Assembly (NCBI GenBank): GCA_030411725.1
Contig: MU839849.1
Coordinates: forward strand, 124,001-188,000
Direction of reading: 5' to 3'
DNA: 64,000 bases
Source of the DNA: Echria macrotheca
Lineage: Eukaryota > Ascomycota > Sordariomycetes > Sordariales > Schizotheciaceae
Under the pieces are notes generated by a model that saw nothing but the letters and a program-made list of their open reading frames with translations, was not told the origin of the DNA and did no database searches. Positions 56,578 through 64,000 of this stretch are shown piece after piece. Position 1 is the first letter of the stretch. Each line of letters begins with the position of its first letter. The position numbers and the translations under genes were made by a program.

Positions 56578-58188
56578 TCACACAGGCGGCCGGCATCCCC
56601 AACTGGTCGCCGCACTGTTGCCTGAGAATGCGGCAATCAGCGCAACCACACTGGTATAAACGCCCAACAGACACGTCGCCAACGCGCAAAGGAAATACAC
56701 AACATTCCAGCCGTTGAACCAGGGACGCTCCATAAACCCGCGCCAGAACCGTCTGATGCCCGAATCCACAAACCGATATCTCGGCCGGCTCCCGGTGACC
56801 GCCTGCTCCTCGTCGTCGACGATGGCGGCCTTTTTGATGGAATACCCCAGCGCCACAAGGGCCGGAAGGGTAAACGTAAAGGACATGATGAACACTGCCC
56901 CGATCAGCCCCGTCACGAAGCTGAACATGGGCACCGACACACAGATAATGAACGCCACGGCCCAGTACACCGGCATCAACAGACCCCAATACACCTTCCC
57001 GCGGAACGAGGTCAACGGCGGCGCGCGAACTACGTCCTGCAGGACCTCCACATACAGTAGCTTGAGCCCAACATTGGAATACAGCGTAGCTGCCACCAAC
57101 CCGGCGCCGATATTGAGGGCATTGGCGACTGTCTGCCATCGGTACGGCGATAGCCCCTGCATGGCCGGGTTCATGGCGAACTGGCCCTGGAACGAGTAGA
57201 CAAACAGGCCGAAGAAGACGTAGACAACGTAAATCAACAGCTCAGCGCACACAAGTGACTTCCAGAAGTCGGCGGGCCGGCGCATCTCAGCCAGGAACGC
57301 AACGAACAGCATGGCGCCCCCGTACGCGCACACGGCCTGCATCACGCCGTTGAGCGTCCCGACAAACCCGTCACCGCCGCTGGTGTACCCCTGACCAGGG
57401 GGTGGAAGGCCGCCAAACTTGGTGATCTGCTTCCCCGGGCCAAAGTCGGGCCCGTACTGCGCGAGGGTGGCGATGAAATTAGGCGGGCTGTCGACCACGA
57501 CGGCGACGCAGATGAGCACGATGGCGGCGTTGAGCCAGATCGCACCGTGCGCAAACCATGAGAGCCGACGCAGGGTGCGGACCTGGCCGAGGATTGCGCC
57601 GGCCACGGCAAAGACCAAGAGACACACGACGAAGCAGATGCCGGCGCTGGTCTGGTCGAGGCCGCGCGAGATTTGGGAGAGGGACTGGCCCATGGACAGG
57701 ATGGTCACCGACACCGACAGGAGGAGTTGCAGGCTCTGGCAGACGTTGACGAGGTGGCGTGCTGCGGGGCCGAAGAGACGCAGGAAGAGGTCGCCGTAGC
57801 CGCGGACCGGGTGGCGGTCGGAGTTGAGGGCCATGTAGGCACGCCAAAGGATCCAGCCCGAGTAGGTTGAGAGTCCGCCGAAGACGGTGTAGATGGCGAT
57901 GCCGGGGCCGTATCCGAGTTGGGCGAAGGCCCACGGGGTGGAGAAGGGGCCGAAGATGTCGGTGACGATCAGATACAGGATGCTGATCCAGCCGGCGGTC
58001 CGGAGGGCTCGGCTGTCTGACTGATTGTCCGGACCAGTGTAGTTAGCCGGGGGCACGGTTTTGTGTTCCGGGCCTGGCTTTGAGGCGGCATCATTGTCGT
58101 TGGTGGGCTGGTAATTGGCCCAGTAGAGGTATTCTTCGAAGGGGACAGGCGCGTCTTTTGCCAGGTGAGATTCTTCCGGGGCACTCAT
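56578..58188 (-). CDS. Amino-acid transporter, AAAP (Aa_trans) type
   Basis: A single exon of 536 residues from the ATG at 58188. About 70 hydrophilic N-terminal residues (acidic, with EEYLYWANYQPT) precede about 11 hydrophobic segments, starting with GWISILYLIVTDIFGPFSTPWAFAQLG. That block, with a Gly-rich AQLGYGPGIAIYTVFGGLSTYSG follow-on, matches the first two helices of fungal AAAP transporters related to N. crassa MTR-type neutral amino-acid permeases. A substrate is not predictable. The C-terminal tail carries a basic loop (GSRPRYRFVDSGIRRFWRGF) before the last two helices. Probably plasma membrane. Neighbours are a secreted protein gene and an SDR gene, with no obvious pathway link. 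Confidence 0.88.
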   Translation of the reverse strand: MSAPEESHLAKDAPVPFEEYLYWANYQPTNDNDAASKPGPEHKTVPPANYTGPDNQSDSRALRTAGWISILYLIVTDIFGPFSTPWAFAQLGYGPGIAIYTVFGGLSTYSGWILWRAYMALNSDRHPVRGYGDLFLRLFGPAARHLVNVCQSLQLLLSVSVTILSMGQSLSQISRGLDQTSAGICFVVCLLVFAVAGAILGQVRTLRRLSWFAHGAIWLNAAIVLICVAVVVDSPPNFIATLAQYGPDFGPGKQITKFGGLPPPGQGYTSGGDGFVGTLNGVMQAVCAYGGAMLFVAFLAEMRRPADFWKSLVCAELLIYVVYVFFGLFVYSFQGQFAMNPAMQGLSPYRWQTVANALNIGAGLVAATLYSNVGLKLLYVEVLQDVVRAPPLTSFRGKVYWGLLMPVYWAVAFIICVSVPMFSFVTGLIGAVFIMSFTFTLPALVALGYSIKKAAIVDDEEQAVTGSRPRYRFVDSGIRRFWRGFMERPWFNGWNVVYFLCALATCLLGVYTSVVALIAAFSGNSAATSWGCRPPV

Positions 58189-59478
58189 GGTATCGTACCT
58201 AGGTAGAGACTCGGATGAAGGGGACAGGAACAAAATGTTACGATTTGGAAGATATTTGCGCAAGGCCTAGCAGCCAAACTCAGATGTGCGCGCTGTTTGT
58301 TGGATCTCGTCTGTCTACTCTCTCTCTCTCTATCTTAATCCATGTGGATGACACCGACGATAGGTATATACACATTTTTCACCACTTTTTACGTCAACTT
58401 ATTCACGAGGCCCCAGCAAGCCACATCTACAGTTCAACCCTTGAAGAATGGTTAGATCGTGACTTGGCCGGCCCAGAACCCTCTCTACCACCATCCACGC
58501 CTGTTTTTACCGCCAAAGAAGTGTACCCAAGCTCCGAAAACACCGTTCTTCAATCTCTCGATCTGCTCAGTTTAACCCAACCAGAACTCTGCTCGAGCGC
58601 CTCATCCGTACCGCGCCAACTCTTCCATGGATCAGATTGTACCAGACCAGGACGACCAGGGCGACCGGCAAAGCGCCGTTGACAGCACAAAAAGACCACA
58701 AAAGGACCTATTCTCGGTCTGATGTCATGCTTGGCTCAGTTCAAAGCTGAAAAGAAAATGAGGTGTGGCCCATGGTCGTGTCGGTGAGAGTGCCAAGATA
58801 TATGCCGCAACCATGGCGTCGGAGAAGAACGGCCTGGCCTTCTAGAAGCCTCATGGAACGCAACGGCTTCGGTGACGGTTGGAGAAGATACGGAGTTCCA
58901 TTAGCCAAGCCGGCGAGGTGAATGCGGATCCAATAACGCAGGAATAATAAGGGGATCGTTGGGGTGGTGTGGAGCTCGCATGGGTGTACACAACTGTGTA
59001 ACGACAACAAGGCTCCCGACATCTGCTGTCACGTCCGCCATAGGCCCGAGAAGCATATGCAGGCGCATTCCGACTGTCCTGCGGCCTGACTGCCAGGTAC
59101 CAATCGGCCACCGGTCGGACCCCTCCTTGGTGCATTGCCGGCCGAGTTAATACGGACTATCAGTGGACACGGAAGATTTCGGGCATATTGGGCCTCTATT
59201 TTCTTGACTCCTCATACGCTGCGAGATATCACGATGGAGACTGTGAGGCTCAGCTTCATCCAACCATTTCGTCCGCAAGCCTCACCGGCCTCAGTGCTGG
59301 AGGAAATATCCCGCATAAGTCACACGATCATGCTCCCCAGAGCGAGCGAGCTCCTCTCCCATGCATCCATTACACGTCACACCCGCACTTTCAAGTCCGA
59401 CAGCCAAGATTGTCTTCACTTCTGTTCCCCGACATCTCGCCGGCCGACGCACCCACTCAGACCGCACAGTCACGCGAC
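58189..59478. other. Divergent intergenic region
   Basis: 1.29 kb between the transporter (minus) and SDR (plus) start codons. It contains a (CT)n microsatellite at about 58317-58333. The plus-strand SDR frame stays open upstream to 59188, but that part lacks SDR character. No other gene. Confidence 0.5.
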
Positions 59479-60411
59479 ATGTCGCTATCCGAAGAAGTAG
59501 TCGTCGTCACTGGCGCAGGCCGCGGGATCGGAAGGGCCATAGCCGTCGCTTTCGGGGCTGAGGGCGCACATGTCGTGTGCATCTCCCGCACACAGTCCGA
59601 ACTCGAGTCGGTGGTGGCTGAAATCGAGGAAGCGAAACCGGCAGCGAGACCAGCACTATCATCGACAAAGCATCTACCGGCCGCCATTGCCATCGTCCAT
59701 GACCTATCAGATCCTGCCACCATCCCGGCGCTAGTCGACAAGATTCACCGATGCCTGGGCAAGACCCCCGTCGACATCCTGGTCAACAACGCCGGCATAG
59801 CCCGCTTTGAAGCGCTCCAGAGCGGCGTGGATTTGCGTATCTACCAGTGCGTGCTGAACACCAACCTCAGCAGTCCCATCTCCCTGACGTTGAGTCTGCT
59901 GCCGGAGATGTTGCGTAACGAGCGAGGGATCATCATTAGTATCGGCAGCCGCAGTGCCGGGATGGACATACCCTTCTCAAGTGCGTACTCCGTGTCCAAG
60001 ACGGGTTTGCTCAAGTTCCACCAGACGCTTGAACAGGAGGTCGGGGGGAAAGGAATACTGAATTACTACCTCCAGCCGGGGAATATTGCAACCGGCATCA
60101 TGGACCCAAAGACGGCTCAGTGCGATGAAAGTAAATATGTTTATGGGTTTGGGATGGCGATGAGCCGGTTAAGGTGGCTGCCCAAGGACAAGCCCGAGAG
60201 GGTCGCTGAGGCGTGTGTGCTTTTGGTGACGGAGCGCGATGCGGCGAGGATGAGCGGGCTTTATGTGGATTTGGATGAGGATGTAGGGGCGTTGATTGAA
60301 GATCTCGGGAAGGAAAAGGACAAGAGTGTTGTTAAAACGCGGGGGTTGAACAAGTTGAAGGTGGAGACATTAGGCAGAGTCTTATGGGAAATGCAGTGTA
60401 GAAATCCATAG
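59479..60411 (+). CDS. Short-chain dehydrogenase/reductase (copy 2)
   Basis: A single exon of 310 residues. I start at the ATG at 59479 because the conserved N-terminus follows at once (EEVVVVTGAGRGIGRAIAVAFG, cofactor loop TGAGRGIG at about 11-18), although the frame is open 290 bp further upstream. VNNAG near 113, a Ser in IISIGSRSAG, and the catalytic YSVSK complete the classical SDR set. NAD(P)-dependent oxidoreductase; substrate unknown. Its tail (about 45 residues after LYVDLDEDVGALIEDLG) is longer than the usual 250-residue core. It converges with the second AsaB-like gene, 188 bp apart. Confidence 0.9.
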   Translation: MSLSEEVVVVTGAGRGIGRAIAVAFGAEGAHVVCISRTQSELESVVAEIEEAKPAARPALSSTKHLPAAIAIVHDLSDPATIPALVDKIHRCLGKTPVDILVNNAGIARFEALQSGVDLRIYQCVLNTNLSSPISLTLSLLPEMLRNERGIIISIGSRSAGMDIPFSSAYSVSKTGLLKFHQTLEQEVGGKGILNYYLQPGNIATGIMDPKTAQCDESKYVYGFGMAMSRLRWLPKDKPERVAEACVLLVTERDAARMSGLYVDLDEDVGALIEDLGKEKDKSVVKTRGLNKLKVETLGRVLWEMQCRNP

Positions 60412-60599
60412 GTATCTTCTTAATGTTTACCGTGACAGAACCGAACAATGGCATAAGGGTCTTCATGTCCAAATGCCCATCTTGACCTGCTCAATATCCT
60501 CGAATGCGCGATCGGCGGTGCTAAGACCGAGTAAAAACCGGTAAGAGACCTGCTGATATACCTAGAGGACACCCTATGTTCATCCGAAAGTTTGCTTGC

Positions 60600-61799
60600 C
60601 TAGCTCTGGGGCGAAAAAACAAGAGCTCGAACCTCGATTGTTTCACGTGGAGGAACGTCAGCTGGGACATTCTCATGGGGGAAGGCAGTGTGAGGGCAGC
60701 CTGGCAAAGCACCGTTAGTCAGGAAGCTTTGTGTAGGTATTGGTCTTGGGCGACAACTCACACTTCGCCGTGACCTCCCCACTCGAGTCAAAAGTCTTAA
60801 ACACAAGACACTCATCCTTGGTCTGGCGACTCAGATAATACCATCGATATTGCGGATCCGGGAGCGGATACAAGCTCTCCCCGACGTAGTACTTGCGAAC
60901 ATGGTCAGCCGCGATAAGCTTGGAGGCTGGCACGGTGCTACCATCGCAGACGGCGAGAGGTTCGGTTTCGATGGGGTGATTGAACGGACGCCAAATACTG
61001 TAATTCACGGACATGGAGTAAGCGACTGCCCAGGCACCGAATTATTGGCCTGCAGGGAGGTTGTGAATAAGGACGGACACACTTGATGATTCGGAACCTG
61101 CCCTTCAACAACGCATCAGCGCGCTGGCCCATGTGGTGTCGCACGCGCTTCACTGCGCCGCTTCGGCTCTGGTCTACGACCACATGGCATGGTTAGTGTC
61201 ACATCCCATCAGCCTGCAGGGGGGGTTGACCAACCGACGTGTACCGCATGCACGGGGTGGAGATAAATGAGGGGATCGTCGAGGTCGACGACCGCTCCGG
61301 GAACCGATAGTTTCGATTTGGACCGGTCACTGGAACGCATCTAACAACACATGCGTCAGCGTCGTGTGTTATTGCGGGGCCCCACTTGCTCAGGGGCTCA
61401 GGGGTCGGCGTAAACAAAGCGCACCCGCCAGTCAAAGATGTAGACTTCCGCGCCGGGGTCCACCTCCTGTAGAAGCGCCTCGACCATGGGGAGATACTCG
61501 CGCTCAATGGTCTCCGCGTTGTCAAAGGTTTCGGGGGCCAGGTCTAGCGCGTGTTGGCGAATCTCGAACCCGTTCGCGTCTAGAGTGAATTCGGTGTCGC
61601 GACCGCGGATGTCGTGCATGATCTCGTCGTGCGGGCCGGGCTTGACGACGAAGTTGGTCTTGGGGAAGCCTTTGGGGATCGCTGACAGGATCTCATACGG
61701 CTTCTCGGTGCGGAAATCATCTTTCCAGACGAGATAATTGAGGCGGGCTGTTTCGTCGCGAGGCCCGCCTGCCGTGCTGGCAATTTCCGCCAAGGACAT
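60600..61799 (-). CDS. AsaB/CmcJ-like hydroxylase/desaturase (copy 2)
   Basis: Five exons (61799-61425, 61340-61235, 61173-61083, 60997-60762, 60700-60600; introns 61-85 bp) give 302 residues. Splicing restores MHDIRGRDTEFTLDANGFEI, FDWRMR, HVDQS, RIINIWRPFNHPIETEPLAVCD, CCPHTAF and a C-terminal IEVRALVF, the same blocks as copy 1. It has one more intron than copy 1 (inside RIIN|IWRP), and two donors are weak (GTGCGC, GTTGGT). The reaction is presumably oxidation of a small molecule; substrate unknown. It is convergent with an SDR gene and sits near a metallothionein-like gene and a TPR gene. Confidence 0.84.
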
Positions 61800-62186
61800 T
61801 TTGTTAGGAGTAATGCTGATTAGGGTTGCAAGGGCAATCGATTGGGAACCGAATGCGGGGCGGGTACGAATGAGAATGGGCGGTAGCTGCGAGGAGCTGC
61901 GAGGTGGGATGGGGCACGCTTTTATACTGCTTCCGAATGATGCCTGACCCTCGGGACATTCATGCCAAATGACGGAGAAGAGATTCGGGGATGGAAGGCA
62001 CTGGTCGGTAGGACTTGGGAAGAAAATAACTACGAGGCACGGAGGATCTAATTAGAGGTGTAAGAATGTGTTTCAAGCTCGGAAGCGTGGGGTGCAGACT
62101 ATCTGGTGCTAATAAAGGTTGTCTTCTTCAATCTCAGACTCGGGTACAGCTTCCGACGCTACTTGACCACGGGTCTATTGGACGGC
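61800..62186. other. Short intergenic region
   Basis: About 390 bp between the AsaB-like start codon and the 3' end of the Cys-rich gene. No gene or repeat seen. Confidence 0.5.
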
Positions 62187-62495
62187 TTAAGCCGCCAGAA
62201 ACGGACATGGGCAAGTCTCGCTCCCTTCACCGACCGCGTCCTTGCCATCTCCCTCGCCACCCTGCTTCCTCTTTGGGCATTCACAATGGGTGCACTTCTC
62301 GTCGCAGCCACCTTTCGTGCATGTATCACAGCAACCGGCCTTCGTGGCTGTGGTGTCGGGCACCTTCACCTCATCCTTCCCTGCCTCCCCTTCCTCACCC
62401 ATGGGTTGCTTGAAAAACTTTTTCCATGGCTGCTCTTTCTGGTCAGAAGTCTCGGAGCCGGCTGGGGCGGCGTGATCGGGGTTGTTGGGGTCCAT
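62187..62495 (-). CDS. Metallothionein-like Cys-rich protein
   Basis: 102 residues from the ATG at 62495, no signal peptide. A polar N-terminal half (rich in Asp, Glu, Lys and Pro, with QPWKKFFKQPMGEE) is followed by a compact cluster GCCDTCTKGGCDEKCTHCEC and a final CPCPF. The C-x-C, C-C and C-x2-C spacings resemble fungal metallothioneins, so cytosolic metal (Cu/Zn/Cd) binding is likely but inferred. An acceptor-like CTCTAG lies 18 bp upstream of the ATG, so an intron in the leader is possible. Different in sequence from the CCF-repeat protein at 29.8 kb. Confidence 0.7.
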   Translation of the reverse strand: MDPNNPDHAAPAGSETSDQKEQPWKKFFKQPMGEEGEAGKDEVKVPDTTATKAGCCDTCTKGGCDEKCTHCECPKRKQGGEGDGKDAVGEGSETCPCPFLAA

Positions 62496-63029
62496 CTTGA
62501 ATCGCAGCAGCCTAGAGGAGACACACGTGTTAGGTGACGTGGCATGCCAGAGAGCAAGGTTCATGACTTACCAGGTACCTAGTTTAGGGTCTCAGAATTG
62601 TTTCTTCTTGCCAGCGATGTTGATTTGCTTGTGGGGATTGGGCAAGGACCGTCACATCTCTGGCGAACCACGCCATCATTAAATGCTTCAAACCAGCGTC
62701 TGACTGGGCTCAGTTTCGGCGCAACGCGTTATCCGTGATGTTTTGAGGCTCTGCGAGTCTGCCTAGGTGTCGGATGAGAGCAACACAAATGCGTAAAAGA
62801 TCAGGAAGCAGGACGTGGGGGAAAGATTCTCATTTGCTGTTGTCCAGTTGCAGTTGGGAAGGCTCTGGCCCATGGGACGCAGTCCCTCCCACACGAGTGG
62901 TCGCCGCAACAGGACTTCATAGGCCCAAACACATCGGGCCTCAACCGCCTGGCGGATCGAGCGTTGGGCGCTCGAACATCCCGTGTTCATCCAAATGCTG
63001 CATGCGCGGTGGTGATATGGCTTTTGTTT
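62496..63029. other. Intergenic region
   Basis: About 530 bp between the metallothionein-like start and the TPR gene's stop. No supported feature. Confidence 0.5.
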
Positions 63030-64000
63030 CTACTGGTGCAATGTAAACCTGCCGGCTTCAAAGTGAACAGCGTGGTCGACGAGGAATGCGAGCCCCTCCT
63101 TCTTCATGTCGTGCAGCTTCGTGGTGTCGGCATTGATGCCCGGCGGGGAGGAGAAAACCAAGAGGTCCCCCAGTTGGTCGAGTGCGGCTCTTTTGAGTCC
63201 CATGGCCTGCTCGGGTTCGTCGAGGGCTTCAAGAATCAGGCTGTGAAGATATTCGGCGCGAATGATGCATTCCCGCGGCCAGAAAGAGTCATCGGGATCC
63301 CCGATGCAGTTGGTGATGGTGGATCTGCACATCAAGAATGTCAGTAAATCCATTGTGTGTGGTTGAGGGCGTTGCATACCTGGCCTCCTTCAATTGTCCC
63401 ATTTGGTACAACGCGAGAGCCTTTGCGTAAAGGTTGTTGCGTGTATACGCGCTTGTGTCGCCGAAAATCTGCCTGCAGAGTCTGCAGTCCTCCTCGAATA
63501 CTGCTAGTGCCTCGGCTACTCTTCCCGCACTCATGAGACAGGTGCCGTAGATGAACCGGAAGTTGGTGTAGGCGGCGTCATCCGGCCCGTCTTTTCGGAG
63601 CATGTCCGATGCCCGCCGGCTCAGCTGTAATCCCTCGTCGACTTTTCCTTGGCCGAGCTTGATGATGGCCAGATTCTTCATTGGCTCGGCATACTCGAAC
63701 GGGGGTAGATCCTGTTGGAGGCCCTGCTTTATTGTTTCAGACAGCGCGATGTGCCCTTCCGCCTCGGAATACATGCCCGCATCAATGAGTTGGCACGCCA
63801 TGTCGTTGTGTGCATTGGCCAGGAGCACTTGTCCCAGGAAACTGTCTTCACTGCCGCAGCTCCGCGCGGCGTAATCTTTGCGAAGCTGAAGAACCTCGGT
63901 CATGCACTCCATCGCCTTCTGTCTGCCTTTAAGACCTTGGGTGTTGGCTATAATGGCCCACGAAATCTGCAAAGACGCTGCCTCGAACTTGGCGATGTCT
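63030..64000 (-). CDS. TPR-repeat protein, C-terminal part (runs off the window)
   Basis: Two exons are visible: one open to the window edge (64000-63380) and 63324-63030, with a 55 bp intron whose splice gives KEAR|STITNC. The 305 visible residues are helical TPR-like repeats (for example AYTNFRFIYGTCLMSAGRVA, then TRNNLYAKALALYQMGQLKE). The final exon resembles the last exon of the NLR-like protein at 8.9-9.2 kb in length and layout (R-A-E/Q-Y-L/H then a charged helix, then a G-R-F/Y-T-G-like end). The missing upstream part may therefore hold an NB-ARC domain. Start not in the window. Confidence 0.75.

Overview
The window looks like a filamentous ascomycete (Pezizomycotina, probably Sordariomycetes). 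Genes are GC-rich and compact. Most are cut by 48-140 bp GT-AG introns, often with a CTAAC-like branch point. One 8.6 kb block is extremely AT-rich, and every decodable codon in it carries C-to-T or G-to-A changes, the signature of repeat-induced point mutation (RIP). Gene models were built by hand from reading frames and splice sites; family names come from recognised motifs, not from a database search.

Layout, left to right. 0.7-5 kb: a secreted Asp-box beta-propeller hydrolase (GH93-like) and a secreted SurE-type phosphatase. 6.4-17.3 kb: an AsaB/CmcJ-like oxygenase, a large NLR protein (zinc-finger region, NB-ARC, TPR-like helices) and, head to head with it, a DUF7580-like protein that also carries a zinc-finger region. 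18.3-25.5 kb: a tailoring or regulatory group made of a P450, a LaeA-like methyltransferase, an MDR reductase and a disulfide-isomerase-like protein. 26.9-30.2 kb: a secreted Thr-rich protein, a small C2H2 factor and a CCF-repeat protein. 30.5-31.0 kb: a 500 bp inverted-repeat element with a target duplication. 31.1-40.3 kb: a second P450, an ABCC transporter and an SDR.

41.3-51 kb: a GPI-type secreted protein, then an 8,579 bp element with inverted termini and a perfect 8 bp target duplication (ATATGCCA). It contains two unrelated things: the wreck of a histone H3-like gene on the minus strand, and a nested Ty3/Gypsy retrotransposon on the plus strand. The captured histone is the most unusual item in the window.

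51.3-64 kb: a DUF3433-type membrane protein broken by one in-frame TAG, two Thr/Ser-rich surface proteins, an amino-acid transporter, an SDR, a second AsaB-like oxygenase, a metallothionein-like protein and a TPR protein running off the edge.

Many genes are of the secondary-metabolism tailoring and export type (2 P450, 2 AsaB-like, 2 SDR, MDR, ABCC, LaeA-like), but no PKS, NRPS or terpene synthase backbone is present. The AsaB-plus-TPR arrangement occurs at both ends, as expected of a fast-evolving accessory region. I saw no tRNA, rRNA or CRISPR array.
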